The notes beneath the pieces are model-generated. The model was given only the letters and a program-made list of their open reading frames with translations, ran no database searches and was not told the DNA's origin. 64,000 nucleotides of DNA, taken from assembly GCF_950023065.1 (NCBI RefSeq), contig NC_088678.1:76107590-76171589 (forward strand), given 5' to 3'. A program made the position numbers and the translations under genes. Below are positions 47,985 to 57,779 of this stretch, in pieces. Source of the DNA: Planococcus citri. Taxonomy: Eukaryota; Arthropoda; Insecta; Hemiptera; Pseudococcidae. Position 1 is the stretch's first letter. Every line of letters begins with the position of its first letter.

Positions 47985-49440
47985 TCAAATCACGGGTAAT
48001 TTCTGGTGAATAACTGGTAATTTTTGGTAAATTACAGATAATTCCTGATAAAATACAGGTAATTTCTGCCTTCTGGTAAATTATTGTTAATTTCTGGGAA
48101 ATTACGGAAAATTTCTGGTAAGTTACTGGTGATTACCCGTAAATAACTGGTCATTTTTAGTAAATTACTGGTAATTTCTGGTAAATTACTGGTAATTTCT
48201 GGTAAATTACTGGTAATTTCTGGTAAATTACTGGTAATTTCTGGTAAATTACTGGTAATTTCTGGTAAATTACTGGTAATTTCTGGTAAATTACTGGTAA
48301 TTTCTGGTAAATTACTGGTAATTTTTGGTATTTTACTGGTGATTTTTGGTATTTTACTGGTAATTTCTGGTAAATTACTGGTAATTTCTGGTAAATTACT
48401 GGTAATTTCTGGTAAATTACTGTTAATTTCTGGTAAATTACGGGTAATATCTGGTAAATTGAGGAGGCGATAAGCATATGGCGATAGGTCACATTTTTTT
48501 TTTTTTGAGAAAAAGTGGTCTTAAATGAAAGAGCAGACTCATAGTAACTAATCCCCCATATTTTGCACTTTGAAAAATTATGGGGGGGGGCGCTGGGGGC
48601 AATTTTGTTTGGACTTATCGCCTTTTGCTTCAGTATGTGAAATTTGTGCTGATTTTTAATATTTAACACCATAATCGCATAATACTAAAGCGTTTTCTTA
48701 ATCAAAATTTAACGTAGAATCCATTTCTGTTATGGTTGAGGCATTGTTTTTACAAATTATACAAAAATAAACACAATAAAAATAGCAAAATAGGTGGACT
48801 TATTGCCTTTTGTCTCAGTTTCCACACATTTTTGAGGATTTTTCAATATTGAACACCTAAAACATAAATACTTACCAAAACGTTTTCTTAATCGAAATTT
48901 AACGCAGAATCCATTTCTGTTATGGCCGAGGCATTATTTTACAGGTAAGACAAAAATAAACACGAAAAAGTACCAAAAAAGGTGGACTTATTGCCTTTTG
49001 TCGCCAACCTACGCGGACTTAACTGCCATATGTTGCCGTTTGAAAACATTTTTGTAGATTTTCTCCCGTTTAAAATTACTTTGGAGTTTCGAAACCAACA
49101 CCACTGGATTCCTCGTTGAATTTTACTAAAGACAGTGATGCTAACTCAAAAAAAAAAAAATCTGTGACTTATCGCCCTTTGCTTCTCGCCTCCTCAATTA
49201 CGGGTAATATCTGGTAAATGACGGATAATTTCTAGTGAATTAAAGAGTAATTCCGGTAAATTACTGGTAATTTCTAGAGAAATAATAATAACTTCAGGTA
49301 AATTGCTGGTAATTATTAAGAAATGTCTGGTAATTTAGGGTAATGTCTGGTGATTTTCGGGTAAGTTTTGGGTAAATAGTAAACATTGGTAATTTCTATC
49401 ACTTTCCTTGTAATTTCTAGTAAATTACCGGTAATTTTCA
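47985..49440. repeat. 21-bp TGGTAA satellite, interrupted by an inverted-repeat element
   Basis: The core unit CTGGTAAATTACTGGTAATTT (two half-units of 11 and 10 bp) is most regular at 48155-48430 and degenerates on both sides. The array is split at 48461-49195 by a MITE and resumes at 49196-49440. The complement happens to translate as a repeated heptapeptide Q-K-L-P-V-I-Y because 21 is a multiple of three. Confidence 0.9.
48461..49195. mobile_element. Inverted-repeat element inside the TGGTAA satellite
   Basis: 735 bp with ends GAGGAGGCGATAAGCATATG (48461) and the complement of GAGGAGGCGAGAAGCAAAGG (ending 49195), continuing through GGCGATA-G/A-GTCACA. AATT stands on both sides (48457-48460 and 49196-49199). 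Internally a roughly 190-bp unit containing AACGCAGAATCCATTTCTGT and GGTGGACTTATTGCC occurs twice (near 48690 and 48880), with a related partial copy before. No transposase. Confidence 0.78.
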
Positions 49441-49459
49441 TTTTTTGGTAAATTTTTGG

Positions 49460-49925
49460 TGATTTTTGGGATTTTTAAAAAGTTGCTGGAGGCTCCATGA
49501 AATCATGTGAACCCACCAGCATGTAGACTCGATAGCGTGTTGAAATTGACTTGCAGATTGAATATTGGATTTCCAACTCTGTTCGCGGTAAAGTCTTAAG
49601 GAAATTCCGAGCATTGAAAATCTGCATGGAGGCTCTAGTGATTTCCAAAAAGTCGCTGGATGCTCCAAAATGACTTGAAATCTACCTGTAATCACTTCAT
49701 GGCGTATTGAAATTAATACACAGAATGAATTTCGACTTGCCAACTGCGTTCGATGAACTGGAGGCTCCAAGAATTTTCAAAAAGTCGCCGGAGTCTCCAA
49801 AATGACTTGAACCCACCAGCATACCAGCTGTTGACTTGATAGCGTGCTCAAGTTGGAGTGCAGCGGGAAATTAGGATTTTCAATTTCATTTGATAAAATT
49901 TTGTATAAATTTCAGGTTTCAAAAA
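49460..49925. repeat. Three degenerate copies of a 130-170-bp tandem unit
   Basis: Anchors AAAAAGTTGCTGGAGGCTCC, AAAAAGTCGCTGGATGCTCC and AAAAAGTCGCCGGAGTCTCC lie near 49477, 49649 and 49778. Each is followed by TGA-A-CCCACCAGCAT-like words and a TTGAAATT stretch. Confidence 0.65.
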
Positions 49926-50189
49926 TCTGCTACAAAATTCAGAACTGCTCAAAACTGCTTGAAACCGTTTCTAATCGATTCGGCGGGTTGAAAATAGGGT
50001 AATCAGTAATCACAAATTTCAGCTTTCTGTTTGTCAATTTTGCAAAATCCCGATTTTTTTCTCATTTTCGGCCTAAATTTCAAAAACTCACCAAAAAACG
50101 AAAAATGCACTTCAGTATAGGTACTTGAAATTAAGGCTAGTGATAAATTTTTGCATACTCTTTCGATCTAGCTTCGAAATTTTTTTTGC

Positions 50190-50483
50190 ATTTTACGTAA
50201 TATTTTAGCTCATTAAATTTTTATTAAGTATAAACATTTGAGAAAAATAGAAAATTCACCGAAGACTTTAGATCAGTAGAAAATTGCAAAATTTGATCCT
50301 AAAAGAGTGATCTTTGATCGGCAATAAATTTTCAATTGTCACAGAAATGCTTTTTTAGATTGTTACAAGACCAATCTGTGATGAAAAAAAAAGATAGGTA
50401 ATATGTGCATTGGTATACCTATATCAAAATAGAAACTAGGTACAAATGTACAACCAAACTTCCTGAGTCGTGAGTCATAACAT
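50190..50483 (+). other. Distal half of receptor F 5' module, separated by the copia insertion
   Basis: The words GTAGAAAATTGCAAAATTTG, CCTAAAAGAGTGAT and ACCAATCTGTGATGA match 34150-34300 upstream of E. The copy stops abruptly at CATAACAT, where the copia LTR begins. The continuation resumes at 55212 beyond the element. Confidence 0.6.
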
Positions 50484-50641
50484 TGTTGAATAATTGAACA
50501 CAGTTTCATTCAATAGTATATTGAGAACTAAAAACATAATCGTGATTAAGAAGTAAAATTAGTAGGTATGAATATCATCGATGTCTGGAGGAGTGGCTTA
50601 AGATTGCCAAGTGACCAATAATCATTCAGTAGATTTCAACA
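50484..50641 (-). repeat. Copia 3' LTR
   Basis: 158 bp, TG...CA ends. The inner side is preceded on the complement by the purine tract GCGGGGGAG (complement of 50642-50650). Confidence 0.93.
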
Positions 50642-50727
50642 CTCCCCCGCACTTGGTAATCAACCTGAGAAAAATAAAATGAATAAAATAATTGTACATA
50701 GGTATATTATCATACACTCATAGAAAT

Positions 50728-53700
50728 CTATTTTGATAGACCAATGTTCTTTAATGTGAAAATTAATTTATCAGTAGGTAATGATTTTGTTAAAAAATCT
50801 GCCAGATTATCAGTGGTACTGATTTTATTAATGATAATAGTACCATCTTCTATTTCTTCTCTCACGAAAAAATATTTTGTCTTCATTTGACGAGTACCCT
50901 TATGATTCACCGGATTCTTTGCTACAGCAATGCAACTTGCATTGTCTTCATAAATTATGGTTGGCTTATCTGTTTTGATTTTCAAGAAATTCAAAAACTC
51001 ACGTAACCATAATACATCGCGAGTAGCTTCACATAAGGCAAAATATTCTGCTATCATAGTACTCAATGCTACCTTTGGCTGCCTACGAGATGTCCATGCT
51101 ATAGTATGTTGGTTAAATGTTTTTATCAAGACTCCACTTGTAGAGTGAGCTTGTAGGTCATTAGTTGCATAACTAGCATCAACATAGCATATAGCTGGAA
51201 TATCAAAATTCACATTTTTTGTATAAATCAACTTGTGTTGTAAAGTTCCCTTTATATACCTGAGAACTCTTTTGAGTATATTCCATAGTTCTATACTAGG
51301 CTTTGACTGAAAACGACTGAGCAGGCTAATTGTGTAACAAATGTCAGGCCTAGTACATAACATAGCATACATTAAACTGCCTATTAGACTTCGGCATAAT
51401 TTTTCATATTTTAGATCAATCGGAGCATTTTCTAGCTTTATTACATCAACTTTAATTTCTAAAGGGGTTGAGATAGGATTACAATCACTCATATTAAAAC
51501 GAGATAAAACATTTTCCAAATAAGTGTGTTGATCTAGTGAAATATAATCATTTGTCCTTTGAATACTTATACCTAGATAATATTTCAATTCGCCTAGATC
51601 TGTCATTTGAAATTCTTGAAATAGAAGATTTTTTATGTTGGATAAATTTGCCATATTTTTACACATTATTATCAAGTCATCAACATACAAGAGAATGTAT
51701 ACATTCAATTCAATATTTCCTTTATCCAAAAAATACACACAATAATCAGATTTGCTACATACGAAACCAATTCTTTTTAAAAATGAATCAAGACGTTTAT
51801 ACCATTGTCTTGAAGCCTGTTTTAAACCATAAATTGCTCTTTTCAATTTACATACCTTATTTGCAGGACATGAAATACCTTCAGGTACTTCCATAAAAAT
51901 TTCTTCAGTTAGGTCACCATTCAAGAAGGCAGTTTTTACATCTAACTGAGTTAATAGTAAGCCATGAGCAATAGCTAAAGATATAAACATTCGAAAACTA
52001 ATCATTTTAGCTACTGGTGCAAAAGTTTCGTAATAATCTCGCTCATATTCCTGACTATACCCTTTTGCTACTAATCTTGCCTTGAATTTATCAAGTTTAT
52101 TATTTTCTCCGCGCTTAATTTTAAACACCCAACGATTTCCGATAATATTTCTGTTTGGCGGTCTGTCTACTAAGATCCACGCTTTATTTTTCTGAAGAGA
52201 GGTTAGCTCTTCTCTTATCGCAGCATACCAATGATTTCTATCTTTTCGAGACGCAATATCAGTGTAACATAAAGGTATATCATCAAACTCGGATCCGGTG
52301 ATAAAAACATAATAACCATAATCATATTTCAACCAATTCGGCTGTTTTTTAACTCTTGAACTAATTCTTCGAACTGGTGACTGTTCTTTTTCATTTGAAA
52401 GATTAATTTTATCGTTTGTAATCTTAATATTTTCAGCTTCGTCAACATTTTTGGGATTACATTTACGATTTCTCAATAGCATATCGTTTCTAAAAATACA
52501 TGACTCATTCTCGTTTGATGTGTGCTCTGTGTCGTCAATTTTAATTTGCTCTTGATTAGATAAATTTTTGTAAGTTAAACGTTCATCAAAAATAACATCT
52601 CGGACAATAATAACACGTTTCGTTTCTAGATTATACAACCTATACCCATTATGAACATATCCTATCAGTACACATTTTTCAGACTGGGCTTTCAATTGAG
52701 GAGCAAATACCTTTTTTGCATAAACTACACAGCCAAAAATTCTCACAACAGATAAATCAGGTAGTTTATTCATCAACATTTCGTAAGGCGTTTTATTTAC
52801 TTTTAAAGCTCTTGTTGGACTTCTGTTTAATAGATAGGTAGCAGTTGATAATGCACATCCCCAAAAACTTTGTGGCAAACCAGACTCAATCAATAAAGCT
52901 CTTGTTTTCTCAATTAAAGTGCGATTCATTCTCTCTGCTACTCCATTTAGAGCAGGAGTGTTTCTAATAGTGTAATGGAGTTCTGTACCTTTTGATTTAC
53001 AATATTCTTTAATTTCATTCGACACATACTCGCCACCATTATCACAATACAACATTTTAATTCCTTTTGCATTAGGTAATAGAAGCAAAATTTTGGCTTC
53101 AAATTGTTTGTAAAATTTGAAAACTTCTGATTTATGTTTTAGTAAATAAATGAAAGTAAAATGAGTATATCCTTCTATGAATGTGACAAAATAACGTTCA
53201 TTGTTTCTCGTTGGACTATAGGGACCCCAAACATCTGAGTGCACTATATCCAACGGACCTATTGATTTCTTTTTGGACTTTGCCAAAGATTTTCGACTGT
53301 GTTTACTAAACACACATGTTTCACATACGCAATTAGGATTTTGTATTTTTACATTAGCACCAGCTATCATGTTATTATTGAATAATTTACATAAAAAAGG
53401 GTAAGACAAATGACCCATTCTTTTATGCCAAATTAATGAAATTTCATTGATGCTAGATAGGTTTACATTGCATACAAGTTGAGAAGGAATTTGCTCAACT
53501 TTGAATTGTATTTTAAATAAAGGACTGTTTTCACTTTCACCAGATGCAATAATTTTATCATTTTTATACAAGAAAACTTCATTCTTCGTAAACATCACAC
53601 TTATTCCTATTTCCTGGAGGCGTTTGATTGATAATAAATTTTGACGTGCCTCAGGAGCATAGAGTACTTGATTGAGTGTGCCTTTTATACCATAATTGCT

Positions 53701-54906
53701 GACAATTGCCAATTTACCTGTGTCAGTAGCTAATAATGAGCTTTTTGAGTCAGCTAAACTTAATCTTTTTGGGGGTTCAATGCAAGTAGCATTGCTCAAA
53801 CAACTTTTATCATTTATTAAATGCACTGTGCTACCTGAATCTATTACAAAAGTTATTGTACTTTTATCATTACCTGATATAGTTAATCCGACAAAACCAA
53901 ACGAATCTTCTTCACCAGCCATATTCACTTGATTAGATGGATTGGTGGAATTTTTGGGAGATTTTTGATCTCTTGCTTTATAACGACAATCTTTCTCAAG
54001 GTGATTGAATCGATTACAATATGTGCAAAACATTGCATTGTTGGAATTTGGAGTATGGACTCTGTATTTCGCCTTGAAATTTTGACCACGGAACCCTTGA
54101 CCACGAAATCCTTGACCACGAAATCCTTGACCACGGAATCCTTGACCACGGAATGATGTACCACGATTTCCTCTTCCTCTTTGATTTCCTCTTTTCTGAC
54201 CACGATAATATTGATGGTTTCCATGGTTGAATTTGAAATTATCGCCTTGACCTGATACAAACATGGCTGATGCTGATGCTGATGGATCCTCAGTTGTCTT
54301 CTCTTCCTTAACTTCAGTCAAAGTCAAGCTGTAGGTTCGTAAGTTGGCCTTGACTGTCTCAATTTGCAAGTCATCCTTCGAGGTCATTGCTATGGCAGTC
54401 ACTGCTTGTTTGTAATTTATATTCATGGATCGAAGTAAAACACAACATAAAAATTGTTCATCGTTGATAGCCTGAGCACCACTACATCTTAGTTCATTGA
54501 TTATGGAGTCAAACTTCGCAAAATGTAGCATAACATCTTCGTTTTCGGCCATTTTAAGTTGAAGTAATTTGTCAAAAAGGTGAAGTTGATTGGCAGGACT
54601 TTTATCCTCATATGCGTGTTTTAAAGCTGACCAGACCTCTTTGACAGTTTTCTTTTCGCGAATAATATTGAGAGCATAAGCAGATAAATGCCTATAAACT
54701 GCCTCCATTGCCTTAGCATCCTTCTGTTTCTTTTCTGCTATTTGTTTTGGAGTGGGTTGATGGCTTGACTCCTCTTCTTCTTCTAAGCAATCAGCACAAT
54801 TCAAGGACCGCAAAAGACACATCATACGAATGCTCCAATCTGCATAATATTCCACCACATTACCAAGAGGTAAGAACGATAATGAAACTGAAGGATTCAC
54901 GGACAT
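50728..54906 (-). CDS. Copia gag-pol polyprotein (gag, protease, integrase, RT, RNase H)
   Basis: 1392 residues with no break. The gag (UBN2-like) region covers about 1-200. An RG-rich stretch has five F-R-G-Q-G/N repeats at 252-276. The CCHC knuckle C294-x2-C297-x4-H302-x4-C307 follows. The protease motif D-S-G-S is at 356-359. A pre-integrase zinc region runs from H494 to C529. The integrase triad is D558, D622 and E658. The reverse transcriptase includes D989 (QLDVKTAF) and YVDD at 1074-1077. The C-terminal RNase H (CYVDASYATND onward) completes the order protease-integrase-RT-RNase H that defines copia. ATG 54906 lies about 150 bp inside the 5' LTR. All catalytic residues I can check are present, so it may be autonomous. 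Confidence 0.94.
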   Translation of the reverse strand: MSVNPSVSLSFLPLGNVVEYYADWSIRMMCLLRSLNCADCLEEEEESSHQPTPKQIAEKKQKDAKAMEAVYRHLSAYALNIIREKKTVKEVWSALKHAYEDKSPANQLHLFDKLLQLKMAENEDVMLHFAKFDSIINELRCSGAQAINDEQFLCCVLLRSMNINYKQAVTAIAMTSKDDLQIETVKANLRTYSLTLTEVKEEKTTEDPSASASAMFVSGQGDNFKFNHGNHQYYRGQKRGNQRGRGNRGTSFRGQGFRGQGFRGQGFRGQGFRGQNFKAKYRVHTPNSNNAMFCTYCNRFNHLEKDCRYKARDQKSPKNSTNPSNQVNMAGEEDSFGFVGLTISGNDKSTITFVIDSGSTVHLINDKSCLSNATCIEPPKRLSLADSKSSLLATDTGKLAIVSNYGIKGTLNQVLYAPEARQNLLSIKRLQEIGISVMFTKNEVFLYKNDKIIASGESENSPLFKIQFKVEQIPSQLVCNVNLSSINEISLIWHKRMGHLSYPFLCKLFNNNMIAGANVKIQNPNCVCETCVFSKHSRKSLAKSKKKSIGPLDIVHSDVWGPYSPTRNNERYFVTFIEGYTHFTFIYLLKHKSEVFKFYKQFEAKILLLLPNAKGIKMLYCDNGGEYVSNEIKEYCKSKGTELHYTIRNTPALNGVAERMNRTLIEKTRALLIESGLPQSFWGCALSTATYLLNRSPTRALKVNKTPYEMLMNKLPDLSVVRIFGCVVYAKKVFAPQLKAQSEKCVLIGYVHNGYRLYNLETKRVIIVRDVIFDERLTYKNLSNQEQIKIDDTEHTSNENESCIFRNDMLLRNRKCNPKNVDEAENIKITNDKINLSNEKEQSPVRRISSRVKKQPNWLKYDYGYYVFITGSEFDDIPLCYTDIASRKDRNHWYAAIREELTSLQKNKAWILVDRPPNRNIIGNRWVFKIKRGENNKLDKFKARLVAKGYSQEYERDYYETFAPVAKMISFRMFISLAIAHGLLLTQLDVKTAFLNGDLTEEIFMEVPEGISCPANKVCKLKRAIYGLKQASRQWYKRLDSFLKRIGFVCSKSDYCVYFLDKGNIELNVYILLYVDDLIIMCKNMANLSNIKNLLFQEFQMTDLGELKYYLGISIQRTNDYISLDQHTYLENVLSRFNMSDCNPISTPLEIKVDVIKLENAPIDLKYEKLCRSLIGSLMYAMLCTRPDICYTISLLSRFQSKPSIELWNILKRVLRYIKGTLQHKLIYTKNVNFDIPAICYVDASYATNDLQAHSTSGVLIKTFNQHTIAWTSRRQPKVALSTMIAEYFALCEATRDVLWLREFLNFLKIKTDKPTIIYEDNASCIAVAKNPVNHKGTRQMKTKYFFVREEIEDGTIIINKISTTDNLADFLTKSLPTDKLIFTLKNIGLSK

Positions 54907-55025
54907 TTTCGAATCTCAAAAAAGTTTTCAATTATTGGCACGAAAGAGACACAAAATTATCGAACAATCGGCGAGAACAAGATACTTGATATTTCAAATA
55001 AAATTAATAGATATTTTCACGATTC

Positions 55026-55053
55026 GCGCAGTGGACGAGCGGGGCTCATAACC
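55026..55053 (-). other. Copia primer-binding site matching an internal tRNA-Met segment
   Basis: Immediately inside the 5' LTR the + strand reads GCGCAGTGGA...GGGCTCATAACC. This resembles the D-arm to anticodon-loop part (with CAT) of initiator tRNA-Met, not a tRNA 3' end. Copia of Drosophila is known to prime from a cleaved half of tRNA-iMet at an equivalent GGTTATG sequence. The complementarity seems to extend into the D-arm. Confidence 0.65.
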
Positions 55054-55211
55054 TGTTGAATAATTGAACACAGTTTCATTCAATAGTATATTGAGAACTA
55101 AAAACATAATCGTGATTAAGAAGTAAAATTAGTAGGTATGAATATCATCGATGTCTGGAGGAGTGGCTTAAGATTGCCAAGTGACCAATAATCATTCAGT
55201 AGATTTCAACA
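55054..55211 (-). repeat. Copia 5' LTR
   Basis: 158 bp and identical to the 3' LTR. The inner side directly abuts the primer-binding site. Confidence 0.93.
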
Positions 55212-55216
55212 AACAT

Positions 55217-56143
55217 TTCATATCCCCCCCCAATTACTTATAGATTAGTAGGTACATCAAGTTCATACGCAAACTAACTGAAACTAAGAGATAATTTCCA
55301 ATGAACATGAACACTTTTTCCCTACAATGATCGTGACATTTTACGATCAATTTTCCAGGAAATATTCTGTGTTTTTTATGCAAGTCATAAAAGTTCCAGG
55401 TTTATTCGAGTAATCGCATCAGAAGGTTCTATGATGTGTAGTGTAGAAAGATACCTACGTGAGAAATGCGAGGATAAATAAAAAATAATAATAAATGAAT
55501 AAAATAGGCACGTAGGCACGTAATTTTAAGATTACCTACGCCCAATATGAGCTAGCCGAGTTGTAAATATCATTCATTCAATAAACCGAATATGAATACG
55601 TTGTCGTTCCTATTTTGTTGTTACAGATGAATACATGGTTTTCAAAATGATTGAGTTACAAGTGTAAAATATCGATAGTTTTATTTGTATAAATGTGTTT
55701 GAAAAATGAAATGCGAAGGAAGCACTGAAGAGAACATTGCACTTGCCAAAGTATGCATAAGTTAGTAACACAGTGAGTATTTTTTCTGTAATTTTACGTA
55801 AATATTTTCAGTTATGTCATATTTTGGTGATTTCTGGCATTAACTTCCACTGAAAAAGCAAGATTTTGCAATTTCGGAGAAAAGCGAGAATTTTTGTCCA
55901 TTTTTGAAAAACAACAAGACCAAAATCAGAAGTTTTTTGTAATTTTCCACGAGAAAACAACAAATTTTTGTTAATTTTCGAAAAACCGAGAGTTTATAAT
56001 AATTTATATGTGTAGGTACTTATTTGACGGTCTGAAAAAAAATAACTATGTAGCAATAACACTTCACCTTGTTAATTTTCAGATACACACTTTCAAAAAA
56101 GTCGATCAATCAAATACCAGAATACTGAATTCAAATAGGAGAT
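55217..56143 (+). promoter_or_regulatory. 5' module of receptor F: TATA box, noncoding exon 1, 5'-UTR intron
   Basis: TATAAA lies at 55688-55693, followed by the shared GCACTGAAGAG stretch and donor GTGAGT at 55773. The acceptor AATTTTCAG ends at 56082 and the exon runs to the ATG at 56144. The distal part of the module lies at 50190-50483, on the other side of the copia insertion, so the module was split by that element. About 150 bp present in E's module are missing here near the insertion point. Confidence 0.57.
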
Positions 56144-57377
56144 ATGGTAATGAATAATTGTGCCCCCAATATAACAGAATATCACTCCCGAGGACACCTA
56201 CATATATCTTTGCGGATACGCGAATATCATCTTCTGTGTCATTGGGACGCTTTTCAATTTATCGGTAATTATGGTATACTCGCAAAAACACATGACTACA
56301 CCAATGCGCACGATAATTGCACATTTAGCAGCCACCCAAGTGCTCGCAATTATCGCATATATGCCACATTCTTTGCAAGAATTGATTCGAGCTCATGATA
56401 ACCCAATAATCGAGCAACTGAGAACAGAAATGTGGGAAAGGTGTTCATTTTATTCTTGGCATTTGACAGCCACATTCACCCATATATCATCATTGCTTAC
56501 CGTAATACTAGGAATTTGGCGGTATATGAGTATCATTTATCCATTGGAGGAACCCAGCTGGTGCAAAACGCGCACTACACGGATCATCATCATTGTATGC
56601 TACATTCTGGGTATAATGGCCTCTGTACCAGCCTTATTGGGTACAAGTGTTGAAGAAGAATCATTTTGCCACCATGGCAAAAATATAACGATTCATCGAT
56701 TTCGCCTTCGAAATACAGAACACAATTTTGCGTATAGAGCTAATTTTCTATTTTATGGAATTTTGTTGAAAACCCTTCCATCAGTCGTTCTGACTGTAAT
56801 TACTTCCAAGTAAGTACAATTTTACCCTTATTTGACTGATGTGAGGTCCTTGTTTTTTTTGACGATTTCGGCGCTTTTTTTTGGTGATTTAGGATACCTA
56901 CCCTGCTAAATCAATGAACAATTAATTACAACCTTTAAAAAAAAATAAGTCATAATTATAGTTGAGCATACCTACTTATATGTAGGTAGATCATTCCGTA
57001 CGAAACTATATACTCTCAAAAAATTATCCGCTCATCACAAAATTAAATTTTTCAGACTGATTCTAGCTTTGCATCGAGCAAAACTTCGCCACGAACAACT
57101 GACCGGATACATTGTCCGAAAGGATAAGCAAACAATTCAGCTTACTAAAATGTTCCTTATTGTTTTGGTCCTGTTTTTGACGGGAGAGCTACCCCATGGA
57201 ATATTCTGTTCACTGACGGCGATCTACGGTACCGATTTTTATTACAAATATTATTACAATTTGTCAGAGATATTCAACACTGTAAATAATTTCTGCTCTT
57301 GTACTTATTTCATAGTCTACTATACTTTGAGAGATAAGTTTAGGAACGCTTTCAAAGCAATAATCAAGTGCCAGTAG
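56144..57377 (+). pseudogene. Receptor F: dmsr-1-like GPCR with a frameshift near the start (exons about 56144-56809 and 57056-57377)
   Basis: From TM1 onward this is a clear receptor: YIYLCGYANIIFCVIGTLF starts at 56199, ICL1 follows at 56271, TM3 ends VILGIWRYMSIIYPLEEP, and TM5 ends at the donor GTAAGT (56810). Exon 2 follows the acceptor TTTTTCAG at 57055 with TM6 MFLIVLVLFLTGELPHGIFC and TM7 YFIVYYTLRDKFRNAF. The homologous N-terminus (ATG 56144 or 56150, reading MNNCAPNITEYHSRG) is in a different frame. Compared with G there is a net +1 base between about 56190 and 56199, and the TM1 frame meets a TAA at 56172 with no ATG after it. ICL2 also departs from the conserved PLKER pattern (PLEEPSWCK) and the C-tail is short. 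A pseudogene or recent loss allele is most likely. A sequencing indel or an unrecognised upstream coding exon are alternatives. AATAAA is at 57442-57447. Confidence 0.72.
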
Positions 57378-57779
57378 CCTTCTCCACCTATGTGCCCAAA
57401 ATACGTTTGCTTCTTGCAATGCGAACACAATCAAATAATGTAATAAATGTAGTCATAAGAAGCTCATCATGAAACTGAAGCATTTGAACTGAAAATTAAT
57501 TAATATTTTGGCATGGAATAAGACGATTTTTCGGCTCAATGTCCTATTTTTCAAGCTCTTGTTATGATTACATATTACATTCAACTCCAGTATTGTTATA
57601 CTTACATAGTTGGCAGAATTTTTGGCATTTCAACATGTTCCCAAACTTAGTCATAAAAATTTTGCCAAATTTCAGCTGAATTCATTTTTTGTCATTTTTA
57701 TATCGATAACCCATAATACTTTTTTCATGTTTATTTATACCTACTAAGTAATTTTAATAATATTTTGTGCAATTTTTCT
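57378..57779. other. 3' flank of receptor F; no gene
   Basis: AATAAA at 57442-57447. The remainder is AT-rich and leads into the orphan promoter module. Confidence 0.45.

Larger units (their letters stand above)
42900..47985 (+). mobile_element. CR1-like non-LTR retrotransposon with both ORFs open
   Basis: The 5' edge is not sharply defined, somewhere between about 42760 and 43300; the first bases after the BEL duplication belong to receptor E's 3' flank. Two ORFs follow, then a T-rich/TC-rich 3' UTR (47695-47745) and a terminal ATTAA-type repeat (about 47958-47981). The TGGTAA satellite starts immediately after. Intact ORFs suggest recent, possibly still active insertion. Confidence 0.8.
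50484..55211 (-). mobile_element. Copia (Ty1/copia) LTR retrotransposon, apparently intact
   Basis: 4728 bp. The two 158-bp LTRs (50484-50641 and 55054-55211) begin TGTTGAATAATTG, end GATTTCAACA and are identical by my base-by-base reading. The 5-bp target duplication AACAT is at 50479-50483 and 55212-55216. It holds one open 1392-codon gag-pol, a copia-style primer site and a polypurine tract. Identical LTRs mean a very recent insertion. It split the 5' module of receptor F. Confidence 0.95.

Noticed and set aside
48157..48672. Open frame on the complement with repeated Q-K-L-P-V-I-Y heptapeptides
   Set aside because: The repeat is exactly the 21-bp satellite read through; no start context, no conservation beyond the satellite and it runs into the inverted-repeat element.
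47985..49440. CRISPR-like regular repeat array
   Set aside because: Head-to-tail satellite without unique spacers in a eukaryotic genome; no cas genes.
55021..55053. Possible tRNA gene fragment beside the copia LTR
   Set aside because: Only a D-arm to anticodon segment, placed exactly at the primer-binding position; no acceptor or T-arm.
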